A DNA stretch of 64,000 nucleotides from Terriglobales bacterium (GTDB lineage: Bacteria > Acidobacteriota > Terriglobia > Terriglobales > Acidobacteriaceae), in assembly GCA_035764005.1 (NCBI GenBank), contig DASTZZ010000072.1, positions 47,517 through 111,516 on the forward strand, written 5' to 3'. The notes under the pieces were generated by a model. The model was given only the letters and a program-made list of their open reading frames with translations. It was not told the DNA's origin and ran no database searches. Positions 9,084 to 18,299 of this stretch are shown piece after piece. Positions within the stretch are counted from its first letter, which is position 1. Every line of letters begins with the position of its first letter. A program made the translations under genes and the position numbers.

Positions 9084-12000
9084 CTAAAACACGAATCTCA
9101 GGCCCATCTGGAGCTGCCGGGGGAGGTTGGCCTGCGAGGTAATCATCCCAAAATTTGAGCTCTTGACTGACGTGCTCGGTGCATCGAAGGTCGGATGGTT
9201 GAGAACATTGAACGCTTCCATGCGGAACTGGAAGTATCGCTGCTCGCCAACTGCGAATTTCTTGATGACCGACGCATCGAAGTTATTGAGTCCATCCTGG
9301 CGCAGATAGCTAAATGTACTTGGCACCGTGCGAAGGTGGAATTGGAACTGTTGCGATGATGTTGTAACGAAGTGTGAGGTATCGAACGCCGGCACACCGT
9401 CCGCGACCTGCCGAGGATCCACGCCGGAAATCGGGAATGCCGTCGTAGCCTGAGGCACGCCATTGGCGCCGTTCGGACACGCACCCTTGACCGTGGCAAC
9501 TGCGCAGATCGGATAGTCGCCAGGATTATTCGTGCTGCCATTCATCCACAGGATCGGCGCGCCCGTCTGGTAAGTGTAGATTGCGTTGGTGCTCCATCCA
9601 CCAAGAAGGCTGTTAAGCCATCCCGAGTCCAGATTGAGGAGTTTACCGCGGCCAATGGGAAGCTCGTAGTTTGCCGCGACTACAAAATGATGCGTGTGAT
9701 CGAACGGTGAAACCCGACGCTCGGGAGCCGGATCGGTATTGTTGAGCCAACTGTCGGCTTCAATCAGCTTCGAGTACGAATACACGCCAACCATCGACAG
9801 ACCCTGCGAGAGTCGCTTCTCAAGTCGAACGTTGAAGCTGTTGAAGTTGGAACTTCCTACATTGAGGTTGTTTTCCGTAATCCCTGAGCTGAACGTCGTC
9901 GAATCGCCGGCCACCGGAAATTCCGGAAATGGCGCCAGCAATTGGTTCAGCTTAACCGTGGATCCATTCAAGCTGGTGCCAGGGATCAATCCTTTGAATG
10001 GATTGGTCACGTTCGAAGTCAGAGTCTTGATCAGAGTGGCGTCTCTGTACGGCAACGTGCTCAGGTACTGGCGCGGGATTCCGTTCAGCTCGGTGAACGT
10101 GACCGGAAGATGAACCGCGTGATTGCCGATGTAGTCCACCTCCATGAGCAAGTTGTGCGCGAGTTCCTGCTGGAATCCGAAATTCCACCGCTCAGAATAT
10201 GGATTTTTCATGACTGGGCTGAAGAAATTAATGTTCTGCCCATTGAACGTGGCGAGACCAGCGGAGGATCCGGCCGGCTGCAGGAATCCTGAGGGAAACG
10301 GGTCACTCAGCGTGACCGTGGGTGAAGAGAGATCGCTCGGTACCAGCAGCGGAGTACTCTGACTGAAACCCTCCTGGGTCAAAATGGGACTGCTCGACCA
10401 TTTGCCATTGGGCCCAAGGCTGGAAAGCGCAATGGGCTGAACAAACATCCCAAAGCCGCCGCGAATTACGACCTTGCCGTTGAGATTGTCCGGCGTCCAC
10501 GCAAAACCGATACGCGGGCTCACCATGTGCGAGACGTTGTCCCAGAGTGCGCCATTGCTGGGGGAAGCGAACGTAAGTCCGCCCGGTACAGCGAAGCTGC
10601 CCGCCGGAATCTGCGGGATGGGCTTCTTGTTGTATGCAGCAATTGCAGCGGCGGCAATTGGATTTGCATCGACAGTGTTGAATCCATTCACCGTTCGACC
10701 TAACTTCTCCGAGTACGGATTGTCGCGATCGTAGCGAACTCCGAGATTCAGAGTCAGATTGGGTCGTATGCGCCAATCGTCCTGAACAAAGATTCCGTAG
10801 TAGTACTCGTTATAAGTTCCACGAGTATTGAGGTCGTAGCTTCCCCCAGTGGGTAATCCCAGCATGAAAGCCGCGAAATCCTGTCCGAAATTCGAAGCCG
10901 CTGCGTCCGTGGTTGGACCGTTCGTCCAACCCGTACCAAAGCTGAAAGATCCCGTCGACGCACCGTAGCTCTGCGCGTTCAGCGTGTAACGACGCCCATC
11001 GGCGCCGAACTTCAGCGTATGGCTGTGGAGCTGTTTCTCGACGTTTCCGTAAAGCTGATAGGAGTTAGAAGGAATCAGGTTCGCCCCGGTCGAGCTGAAG
11101 CAATCGAAGCTGGTTGCCTGTGTGGTGTCGTTGCCGCAACTGCTGCCAAAGCTGATCACCGGAAGCTGGAGGTAGGGACTGTTGCCGGAGATGTATCCCG
11201 GGAAGCCCAGCGATGTGGGGCTGAATCCGGCGCTCGGAGAGGGATGCGCTTCGCGCAAGCGTGTGTAGTTCGAGCGCACGTCCATCACCGTAGTTGGATT
11301 GAAAGTAAAGACCTCATCAACCGTACCTCCCCAATTCTGCCGAACTAGCTGGGAGCCGGTGGTGTTGTTCCCAAAATAGTTATTCTTCGATTGCAGTTCG
11401 TTGTTGTGGCGAATGTTGAAAGACAAGCGGCTGCGATCGCTCATCGCCCAATCAATGCGACCGAGTTCATTGCCGTAGCTGTCATCTGTAGTTACTGAAT
11501 TTCCGTAGTTGCTGTATCCGTCGGATTCTCCAGGCAGGTTTGGCTGGGGATAGAACTTCAGGTACGCCAGCGCGACAGGATTGAGCAGCTGTTGCGGAAT
11601 TTTGTTGCACGGTGTTCCAGCCGCCTGCGTTCCGAAGCTGGGACCAGGAGTGAGATTCGGCGTAATTGGATTCCCGCCGGCGTCGCAGAAGAACGGTTGA
11701 CGAGTGACTGTCGTTCCGCTCACCACGCCGCTGTACGGGTTGTAAATCTGATACGAGCTGTCCAGCGCCAGAAGAGAGGAGAAGTCTCCGGTGCGTTCGG
11801 CGGCTGTGGGAACGGTCAGCAATTTTGCATTCGGCTGACTATCGTTCAGCTTCTCAAATGCTGCAAACCAAAAGAGTTTATTTTTCCCGTTATAGATCTT
11901 AGGAACATCAACCGGGCCGCCGGCTGTGAATCCATACTGATTGAATTTAGTCGCCGCCGTAGGAATTCCCTGTCGATTGTTGAAGAAGTCGTTCGCCGTC

Positions 12001-12794
12001 CAATCTGACGGCTGGGTGAACCAGTACGCAGATCCGTGCAGATTGTTGGTACCGGTCTTCATGATTTGGTTGATCGTGCCACTGCCGGTGTGTCCGTAAC
12101 CTGCGTCGGCATCAAAGGCTTTTACTTTTACTTCCTGCACTGCGTCCTGTGGCGGGGCATAGGCAACGCGGTTATCCCAACTTGCGTTGGGGGCGCCATC
12201 CATCAGAATCTCAGCCGTCTGCGAAGGCGTGCCTCCAATGCTCCACGCTGACGCGGCGCCATTGTCAAAGGGGTGCACGAGCGCAGGCTGACCGGTAGCA
12301 ATCACTCCGATGGCAAGTTGCGTGATCATCATCGGATTGCGTCCGTTCAGTGGAAAGTCTTCGACCTCTTTGGTCGTGATGCTCTGCCCTATGGAGCTGT
12401 TCGCCGTCTCAAGAATCGGAGCCTCTGCCGTCACGGTCACAGTTTGTGTCGCCTGACCAACTTCAAGATGAACGTCGATCACCGGATGCTCGCTCGAGGC
12501 CAGCGTGACTCCCTTGCGAAGGAATGATCGAAAGCCGCTCGCTTCTGCTTCGATTTGGTATTGGCCGGGCGGAAGAAATGGAATGTTGTAGTGGCCGGTA
12601 GCGTCGGTTTTCGTGGGCGTTTGTACCCCGGTGCGAACCTCCGTGACCGTGACATTCGCTCCGGGAATGGCAGCGCCGCCAGGATCGGTAACCGTACCGC
12701 TGATAGTGCTGCGTGTTTCCTGAGCCGAAGCGATAAGCGCGCAGAACAACAAAAAAATCGCGCAGAGCGCGTAAATGGAATTTCTGACCTTCAT
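9084..12794 (-). CDS. TonB-dependent receptor with carboxypeptidase-regulatory-like domain
   Basis: About 1236 residues. The ATG at 12794 is preferred over the upstream one at 12830 because GAGGT lies 9 bases before it and a signal peptide starts at once (KVRNSIYALCAIFLLFCALIASA). An Ig-like CarboxypepD_reg domain (SGTVTDPGGAAIPGANVTV) is followed by a plug (FPLNGRN motif) and a long outer-membrane beta-barrel ending in an aromatic residue (GLRFVF). This is the Oar-like receptor type that Acidobacteria use in place of SusC. It heads the pectin locus, so it is the likely uptake or binding receptor for pectin oligosaccharides; that substrate is inferred from neighbours only. Confidence 0.9.
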   Translation of the reverse strand: MKVRNSIYALCAIFLLFCALIASAQETRSTISGTVTDPGGAAIPGANVTVTEVRTGVQTPTKTDATGHYNIPFLPPGQYQIEAEASGFRSFLRKGVTLASSEHPVIDVHLEVGQATQTVTVTAEAPILETANSSIGQSITTKEVEDFPLNGRNPMMITQLAIGVIATGQPALVHPFDNGAASAWSIGGTPSQTAEILMDGAPNASWDNRVAYAPPQDAVQEVKVKAFDADAGYGHTGSGTINQIMKTGTNNLHGSAYWFTQPSDWTANDFFNNRQGIPTAATKFNQYGFTAGGPVDVPKIYNGKNKLFWFAAFEKLNDSQPNAKLLTVPTAAERTGDFSSLLALDSSYQIYNPYSGVVSGTTVTRQPFFCDAGGNPITPNLTPGPSFGTQAAGTPCNKIPQQLLNPVALAYLKFYPQPNLPGESDGYSNYGNSVTTDDSYGNELGRIDWAMSDRSRLSFNIRHNNELQSKNNYFGNNTTGSQLVRQNWGGTVDEVFTFNPTTVMDVRSNYTRLREAHPSPSAGFSPTSLGFPGYISGNSPYLQLPVISFGSSCGNDTTQATSFDCFSSTGANLIPSNSYQLYGNVEKQLHSHTLKFGADGRRYTLNAQSYGASTGSFSFGTGWTNGPTTDAAASNFGQDFAAFMLGLPTGGSYDLNTRGTYNEYYYGIFVQDDWRIRPNLTLNLGVRYDRDNPYSEKLGRTVNGFNTVDANPIAAAAIAAYNKKPIPQIPAGSFAVPGGLTFASPSNGALWDNVSHMVSPRIGFAWTPDNLNGKVVIRGGFGMFVQPIALSSLGPNGKWSSSPILTQEGFSQSTPLLVPSDLSSPTVTLSDPFPSGFLQPAGSSAGLATFNGQNINFFSPVMKNPYSERWNFGFQQELAHNLLMEVDYIGNHAVHLPVTFTELNGIPRQYLSTLPYRDATLIKTLTSNVTNPFKGLIPGTSLNGSTVKLNQLLAPFPEFPVAGDSTTFSSGITENNLNVGSSNFNSFNVRLEKRLSQGLSMVGVYSYSKLIEADSWLNNTDPAPERRVSPFDHTHHFVVAANYELPIGRGKLLNLDSGWLNSLLGGWSTNAIYTYQTGAPILWMNGSTNNPGDYPICAVATVKGACPNGANGVPQATTAFPISGVDPRQVADGVPAFDTSHFVTTSSQQFQFHLRTVPSTFSYLRQDGLNNFDASVIKKFAVGEQRYFQFRMEAFNVLNHPTFDAPSTSVKSSNFGMITSQANLPRQLQMGLRFVF

Positions 12795-12830
12795 CTTGGA
12801 GTACCTCATGGTGGAGTGAGCAGGAGACAA

Positions 12831-13247
12831 TGGCAGAGTTCACTTCTTAAATTGCAGTGTTGTCTACTAAAACAGCGACAGCCGAGAGTAGGTTCAGCCG
12901 CAGCTCACGTCAATCTAAAAGCTCTAAATGAATGGTTTTAAAAATCTAAAACATCGATCTTAGCGGGGACGCCGGACAACCTGCTCTCGTGCTATAATGC
13001 ACAACAAGGCTATTTGCAGCTAACATCCTGATAAACAATCATTTAGCTCGCATTCGAGCGTCCCGGAAATGTGGCGGAGGCGGCCGGGGAAGCGAACGGA
13101 ATAGAGCATCGGAAGAGCTTCCAAAAAAGTAAGCACAGCAGTGAAAAGCACAAGATAGGAGTTCGAAGCGCGCTCAGATAGCACGCTTGATGCGGCAAAA
13201 ACTGGCAGCTAGTGGCTAGCAGCTTTGGTTTGCCCCACAGCTAACGA
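12831..13247. other. Divergent intergenic region upstream of gyrA
   Basis: This 417-base stretch separates the divergent receptor and gyrA. It holds a perfect TATAAT (12993-12998) on the plus strand and TTGACG-N17-TACTCT on the minus strand (about 12917-12889), a weak candidate promoter for the receptor. No protein-coding signal or RNA gene was recognised. Confidence 0.5.
12993..12998 (+). promoter_or_regulatory. Candidate -10 box for gyrA
   Basis: Perfect TATAAT on the plus strand, 250 bases before the gyrA start. No good -35 hexamer stands 16-18 bases upstream. If used, it gives an unusually long 5' leader of about 240 bases. Confidence 0.35.
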
Positions 13248-15860
13248 ATGGCAGACGAACAGAATCCCCAACTCCCCTTAACGCCTCCCGGCGGCGAACC
13301 GCCTCAGGGACCCGGCGCAGCGAATGTAGTTCCCATCAACGTGGAAGAGGAGATGCGCCGATCGTATCTCGACTATTCCATGTCGGTAATCATTGGGCGC
13401 GCATTGCCAGATGTCCGCGACGGACTTAAGCCCGTGCATCGTCGTGTGCTCTACACCATGAACGAGATGGGCCTGCAGTACAACAAGAAGTACACCAAGT
13501 GCGCCAAGGTGGTCGGACAGGCGATGGGTGTCTATCATCCGCACGGCGACTCAGCGATCTATGACACGCTTGTGCGACTCGCGCAGGATTTCTCGCTTCG
13601 CTACCCGCTGGTCGATGGACAAGGAAACTTTGGATCGGTCGATGGCGATCCGCCGGCGGCCATGCGGTATACGGAGTGCCGCTTAGAAAAGATCGCCGGC
13701 GAGATGCTCGCCGACATTGACAAAGAAACGGTCGATTTCGTTCCGAACTACGACGAATCAACTTCGGAGCCGACAGTTCTTCCGACACGAATTCCCAACT
13801 TGCTCATCAACGGCTCAAATGGAATTGCAGTGGGCATGGCGACGAATATTCCCCCACACAATCTCACCGAAGTCGTCGATGCGACGATCACGTTAGTCCA
13901 GAATCCGCAGACCACGCTCAAAGAAATTCTGAAGATCGTTAAAGGCCCCGACTTCCCTACCGGCGGCTTCATTTACGGTCGCGGAGGAATCGAGCAGGCT
14001 TACACGACCGGTCGCGGACGCTTCACGGTTCGCGCCAAAGCTGCAATCGAAAATCTCACGCAAGGACGCCAGGCGATTGTCGTCACCGAGATTCCGTATC
14101 AAGTCAACAAGTCGAACCTCATCAAGCGCATTGCTGAACTGGTAAACGACAAAGTTATCGACGATATCTCCGACGTGCGCGATGAATCCGATCGCGATGG
14201 TATGCGCATCGTAATCGAGCTCAAGCGTGGAGCTGAGCCGCAGATCATCCTCAATCAGCTCTATAAGCACACCTCCATGCAGGAAGGTTTCAGCATGATC
14301 TTCCTGGCGGTCGTGAACAATCAGCCGCGCGAGATGGGGCTGGTGCAGGCGATTCAGCACTTCATCGATCATCGTGTCGATGTCGTGCGCAGACGCACGG
14401 CTTACTTGCTCGCACGGGCTCGAGAGCGCGAGCACATCCTCGAAGGCTACAAGATCGCGCTCGACAATCTCGATCAGGTGATTAAGCTGATCCGCGGATC
14501 GGCGTCGCGCGCCGAAGCTCGCGAGGCATTACTTGCAGTGAACTTCAAAATCACCGACAAGCAAATTCACTCGAACGGCAAGCTGAGCGGACGACAGGCC
14601 GATGCCATCCTCGACTTGCAGCTGTACCGTTTGACTCGCCTCTCGACCGAAGAGATCTTCAACGAGCTGAAAGAGATCAGGGAGCGCATCGAGGAGTACG
14701 AATCGATCCTCGCATCGGAAAAGAAGCTGCGCAACGTAATTATCAAGGAACTTGAAGAAGTTAAGAAGGAGTACGGGGACGAGCGCCGCACGACGATCAC
14801 CGACGAAGGCGTTGAGATCACGCTCGAAGACCTCGTGGCTGACGAGCAGGTTGCGGTCACGGTTTCCCATTCCGATTATCTGAAGCGCACGGCGATCTCT
14901 ACTTATCGCCAGCAGCGCCGCGGAGGCATGGGACGCAAGGGCATGAGCACTCGCGACGAAGACTTCGTCGAGCAGCTCATCATTGCTTCCACTCACGCCT
15001 ATCTGCTCATCTTCACCAACACCGGCCGCGTGTATTGGTTGAAGGTATACGAGATTCCCGACGTGGGACCGGCAGGCAAGGGGAAAGCGATTGCTAATTT
15101 AATTTCCCTGCAACCCGGCGAGACGGTGCGTGCGATTCTCAACGTGCGCGATCTCGAGCAGGAAGATAAGTACGTCTTCTTCGCGACGCGCAACGGAACA
15201 GTGAAGAAGACGCCGCTCAAGGACTTCTCGAACGTGATGTCGCGCGGCATCATCGCAATTGGCATCGAGAAGGACGACGAACTAGTAGCCGCCCGCCTGA
15301 CCGACGGCAATAAAATCGTCTTCCTCGCCTCCCATGACGGCATGGCCATCCGCTTCCAGGAAGCCGATGTGCGTCCGATGGGACGCCCCGCATACGGCGT
15401 GCGCGGCATGGATCTTCACGACAAGGACTACATCGTCGGCATGGCCGTTACTGACCAACCCGGCGCGAAGAAGCCCAACGGCAAGAAAAAAGAAGAGGCT
15501 GAAGGGGAGGAGCAGCCTGCGCCCTCCCTCATTCTCTCTGTCACGGAGAACGGGTACGGCAAGCGCACCGATGCGGAAGAGTATCGCCTGATTTCCCGTG
15601 GCGGGAAAGGCGTGATCAACGTCAAGACCACCGAACGCAACGGGAAGGTATCGGCGATCATGCAGGTGGACGAAGACTCCGAATGCATGATCATCAGCCA
15701 GTTCGGGAAGATCATCCGCATCGACACGAACCAGATCCGTGAAGCCGGCCGCGCGTCACAAGGCGTGCGACTGCTGCATCTGGATGCCGGCGATCGAGTT
15801 GCTGCAGCGGTGGTAATCCCACCGGAAGAGAAGAACGAGAACGGAACGCTGCTTCAATAG
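13248..15860 (+). CDS. gyrA: DNA gyrase subunit A
   Basis: The 870-residue protein is the breakage-reunion subunit of gyrase. The catalytic tyrosine is Y141 in AAMRYTE, and the QRDR segment [11 protein letters not shown] has the quinolone-sensitive Ser (S102) and Asp (D106). The GyrA-box QRRGGMG near residue 556 marks true GyrA rather than ParC. The C-terminal pinwheel carries repeated beta-blade sequences, with a Lys/Glu-rich insertion ([16 protein letters not shown]) between blades. A 30-residue Pro/Gly-rich N-terminal extension precedes the usual start. A strong terminator follows. gyrB is not in the window. Confidence 0.98.
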   Translation: MADEQNPQLPLTPPGGEPPQGPGAANVVPINVEEEMRRSYLDYSMSVIIGRALPDVRDGLKPVHRRVLYTMNEMGLQYNKKYTKCAKVVGQAMGVYHPHGDSAIYDTLVRLAQDFSLRYPLVDGQGNFGSVDGDPPAAMRYTECRLEKIAGEMLADIDKETVDFVPNYDESTSEPTVLPTRIPNLLINGSNGIAVGMATNIPPHNLTEVVDATITLVQNPQTTLKEILKIVKGPDFPTGGFIYGRGGIEQAYTTGRGRFTVRAKAAIENLTQGRQAIVVTEIPYQVNKSNLIKRIAELVNDKVIDDISDVRDESDRDGMRIVIELKRGAEPQIILNQLYKHTSMQEGFSMIFLAVVNNQPREMGLVQAIQHFIDHRVDVVRRRTAYLLARAREREHILEGYKIALDNLDQVIKLIRGSASRAEAREALLAVNFKITDKQIHSNGKLSGRQADAILDLQLYRLTRLSTEEIFNELKEIRERIEEYESILASEKKLRNVIIKELEEVKKEYGDERRTTITDEGVEITLEDLVADEQVAVTVSHSDYLKRTAISTYRQQRRGGMGRKGMSTRDEDFVEQLIIASTHAYLLIFTNTGRVYWLKVYEIPDVGPAGKGKAIANLISLQPGETVRAILNVRDLEQEDKYVFFATRNGTVKKTPLKDFSNVMSRGIIAIGIEKDDELVAARLTDGNKIVFLASHDGMAIRFQEADVRPMGRPAYGVRGMDLHDKDYIVGMAVTDQPGAKKPNGKKKEEAEGEEQPAPSLILSVTENGYGKRTDAEEYRLISRGGKGVINVKTTERNGKVSAIMQVDEDSECMIISQFGKIIRIDTNQIREAGRASQGVRLLHLDAGDRVAAAVVIPPEEKNENGTLLQ

Positions 15861-15899
15861 CTGCGAAACCTCGAAGCCGCGGAGCCTCGAAGCTAAAAC

Positions 15900-15929
15900 A
15901 GGTCTCGCTTGTGCGAGACCTTTTCTTTT
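15900..15929 (+). terminator. Rho-independent terminator of gyrA
   Basis: Perfect stem GGTCTCGC/GCGAGACC with a TTGT loop followed by TTTTCTTTT, 40 bases after the gyrA stop. It lies between gyrA and the convergent redox operon. Confidence 0.9.
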
Positions 15930-15958
15930 ATTCCCCGAGTTGTTCTTGATGAATGCGT

Positions 15959-16315
15959 TCACTTTTCGTTTTCGATTGCGACTACATGAATCGAGTCTTT
16001 TGAGACGAGATTTCCTGTCACAATCACATGCGCTCCTGCAAAGTCGGCCGCTTTCTTCTGATCGTCGAGATTAAAGACATTTTGCTTCTTGTCTTCGAGC
16101 ACGTAATGGGAGCCGTAGTGTTCGACGCAGATGCGCGAGCAATCTGCGGCAGTTTTGCCCATCCCCCGGCCCTGCAGCATCTCTTTGTGCGATCGAGTGA
16201 GCGAATGGACATTCAGGGCACATGAGCTATCGGCGATCTCGCCGACGAAGCGCTTCTCTTCTTGCGACAACAACTGCAGACTGAAAAAAACAACGATGAC
16301 TGCGAACTTCTTCAT
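15959..16315 (-). CDS. Small exported protein, probable OB-fold, last gene of redox operon
   Basis: 118 residues with an N-terminal hydrophobic signal (KKFAVIVVFFSLQLLS). The C-terminal half has the pattern of a small periplasmic beta-barrel (YVLEDKKQNVFNLDD then FAGAHVIVTGNL and IHVVAIE), seen in many Acidobacterial proteins of unknown function. Cysteines occur as SSC and CSRIC, so a disulfide or metal site is possible. It overlaps the preceding CuA-like gene by ATGA, so translation is coupled. Its role is unknown; the neighbours suggest periplasmic redox or copper chemistry. Confidence 0.7.
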   Translation of the reverse strand: MKKFAVIVVFFSLQLLSQEEKRFVGEIADSSCALNVHSLTRSHKEMLQGRGMGKTAADCSRICVEHYGSHYVLEDKKQNVFNLDDQKKAADFAGAHVIVTGNLVSKDSIHVVAIENEK

Positions 16316-16716
16316 TTCGGATGGACCACCACTCGGAATTTCATATGCTCGTGATCAGTGCTGCAGATCACGGTGCAAACTGCTTCGTAGACGCCCGGAT
16401 CGGCTGGTGCAGCGAGGTGCATTTCCTGAACGCCAGGTTTGAACATTAGCTCCCATCCAGGCACCGGCTTGCGATGGGAATCGAGCAGGACGAGCCCGTG
16501 CACCGAGCCGTCGCGGTTCATGCTTTTGGCCTTGTGTGCCTCGACATGAAGCGTGATTGGCTCGCCGGCCAGCAGATCGAGCTCTGAGCTGTTCGGACCA
16601 TCCACGCGAAACGTGCTGTCGTGGTCGGCAACCAGGTGGACCACGCGCGCAGGTGCAGCATCGCCGGACAGAAGTGCCACTATCATCAGGACTCGAATTG
16701 TCGCAGCGATGATCAT
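16312..16716 (-). CDS. Stand-alone CuA-type cupredoxin (soluble CoxII-like domain)
   Basis: 134 residues: an N-terminal signal or anchor segment (about 1-22) and one cupredoxin domain. Its end has CTVICSTDHEHM, which matches the CuA motif C-x3-C-x3-H-x2-M of cytochrome oxidase subunit II, and SVHGLVLLD about 40 residues earlier supplies the other histidine. It resembles the ba3-type CoxII soluble domain but lacks the transmembrane hairpin, and no subunit I gene is nearby. The likely role is electron transfer or copper handling in the periplasm. It sits between a cytochrome c gene and a small exported protein, with ATGA overlaps on both sides. Confidence 0.75.
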   Translation of the reverse strand: MIIAATIRVLMIVALLSGDAAPARVVHLVADHDSTFRVDGPNSSELDLLAGEPITLHVEAHKAKSMNRDGSVHGLVLLDSHRKPVPGWELMFKPGVQEMHLAAPADPGVYEAVCTVICSTDHEHMKFRVVVHPK

Positions 16717-17000
16717 TGTGTCATGTACTTCAAGATTGCATGCATATCGTCATCGGTGATCATGGCGCGAACACGCATGTGGCGAACCAGCGTGGCCATG
16801 GCGGCAGGCTGAAATTTGGGCGGCGCCTGATGACAGCGCGAGCAGTTCGCACGATATCGTTGTTCACCCGCAGCCACGCTCCACTCGGTATGAGTGTTCT
16901 TCGACTTCAGCACAGGCGCAGGCTTCGGATCGGGAGACGAACACAGCAATGCCACCGGGAAAATGCAGAGCAGAGCAAGAAGAAAACAACCGCGTTTCAT
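16713..17000 (-). CDS. Small exported cytochrome c
   Basis: 95 residues with a signal peptide (about 1-20) and one haem c attachment site, CSRCH (C53, C56, H57). Several methionines downstream (MATLVRHMRVRAM) could be the sixth haem ligand. Its size and the single site fit a class I cytochrome c of the periplasm. It overlaps the barrel gene before it and the CuA-like gene after it by four bases each. It is the natural electron partner of the CuA-like protein, but this is inferred from position. Confidence 0.85.
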   Translation of the reverse strand: MKRGCFLLALLCIFPVALLCSSPDPKPAPVLKSKNTHTEWSVAAGEQRYRANCSRCHQAPPKFQPAAMATLVRHMRVRAMITDDDMHAILKYMTQ

Positions 17001-18040
17001 AAGCGGCCTCCGAGTCCGAGCGGCAGAACCCAGCGATAGGTGAGACCAACAGTCCAGACATTCTGATTTCCGGCAGCGCTGAATTCGCGGCCGTAACTGG
17101 CGGTGGCTCTGAAGCCGTCACAGATGTAGTAGTTCATGCCAAACTCGGCGATACGGGTATCGGCAGAAGGTAAATCCTCGTCCTCACCATTCCCAATGTA
17201 GAACTGCTGGTAGCGCGAGACCAATTGCGTCTTGCGCATTATGGCTTTAACCCACGGCAAGCCGGAGAGCGTGTACGCAGGCTCAATCCACCAGCCGCTG
17301 CCCTCGGCGCCGTGTGCGTACTCTGCGCGGACATCAAGCGGCATCGAAAAAGGTTGTTGTTCGAAATGGAAGCCAAATCGGTTGGAGCGATCTTCAACCA
17401 GCGCGTGCTCAACCGTTCCTCCTATCTCCAGGCGGTGCGCGGGGAAAAACAATCCGACGCGACCACCTATCCCGCGATCGGATTCGAGCTTATTTGTGGA
17501 GCTTTGGGCGGAGAAGAATGTGGCGTAATTCAGATTGACCTCGGAACTCAGAGGAACCCCTCCGCGCAGCATTACACCATCCCGCGATTCGCCTTCCAGC
17601 GGAAGAATCAACGGATCTGTTTGCAGGTTGCGAATCCAAACTGGATAGAGCCGTTCGTTATAGATTCCGAACGGATTGAGAAAACGTCCCGCTGTAACAG
17701 TTACGTATGGATTGGCGATGTAGTCGAGCTGAAGGTACTCGATTTCTTTATTGACCTTCCCGCCGAAATTGGTGCCGGGCTGCTGATCGGTAAAGTCTCC
17801 TTCGAAAGACGCTCGACTTTCCACCAGCCACTTTTCCCCAAATGGAACCAAAACGACAGGACTAATGATGGAGACCAGCGTGGTTTGCCCGCCTTCCACA
17901 ATCGGAACTTCCCCCGCACTACCGGACAGAACCGGAACAGGCCGAAGCTCATCCGTCGCATCCTGTGCTCTCGCTGCAATGGCGAACAGGCACAGTAAAA
18001 GCGTCGCAACGCTGAATCGAGATCTGGCTCGGAGAGGCAT
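16997..18040 (-). CDS. Predicted outer-membrane beta-barrel protein
   Basis: 347 residues with a signal peptide (VATLLLCLFAIAARA-QD). The rest consists of alternating amphipathic strands rich in Tyr, Phe and Trp (YLQLDYIANPYVTVTAGRF, VWTVGLTYRWV), as in porin-like outer-membrane barrels. I do not recognise a named family. It is the first of four overlapping genes (barrel, cytochrome c, CuA-like protein, small exported protein), all predicted to leave the cytoplasm, so it may provide an outer-membrane path for the redox system. Confidence 0.75.
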   Translation of the reverse strand: MPLRARSRFSVATLLLCLFAIAARAQDATDELRPVPVLSGSAGEVPIVEGGQTTLVSIISPVVLVPFGEKWLVESRASFEGDFTDQQPGTNFGGKVNKEIEYLQLDYIANPYVTVTAGRFLNPFGIYNERLYPVWIRNLQTDPLILPLEGESRDGVMLRGGVPLSSEVNLNYATFFSAQSSTNKLESDRGIGGRVGLFFPAHRLEIGGTVEHALVEDRSNRFGFHFEQQPFSMPLDVRAEYAHGAEGSGWWIEPAYTLSGLPWVKAIMRKTQLVSRYQQFYIGNGEDEDLPSADTRIAEFGMNYYICDGFRATASYGREFSAAGNQNVWTVGLTYRWVLPLGLGGRL

Positions 18041-18245
18041 CCGCCTGCATCGTAGGCCAGGTCGGAGTCGGCTGTAAGGTTACGCAGGTACTTTCGGTAT
18101 TGCTGTTCTGCAGACAAATGCACATTTCGTCCCATGTTGTGAGTGACAGCAGTGTGCAGGTTGGCGTATCCAGGTACATAGCCGCGCGGTTGAATCCAGG
18201 AGAAGGATTGCGGATAGTTGCTCCGGCCCAAGCGAAAGCGGTGCA

Positions 18246-18274
18246 AAGAAAAAGGCCCCGCCTTGGCGGAGCCT
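18246..18274 (-). terminator. Rho-independent terminator of the OmpA-family gene
   Basis: On the minus strand, AGGCTCCGCC-AA-GGCGGGGCCT is followed by TTTTCTTT, about 26 bases after the OmpA-family stop codon. Confidence 0.85.
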
Positions 18275-18299
18275 CTTCGTTTTTACGTAATTCTTGGTG

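Noticed and set aside
16312..17000. Part of a cytochrome c oxidase operon
   Set aside because: The CuA motif is real, but there is no subunit I, III or assembly gene nearby and the CuA protein lacks the membrane hairpin.
17701..18246. Possible extra gene upstream of the outer-membrane barrel gene
   Set aside because: The frame overlaps the barrel gene out of phase, is Cys/Thr-rich without a domain, and has no ribosome site.
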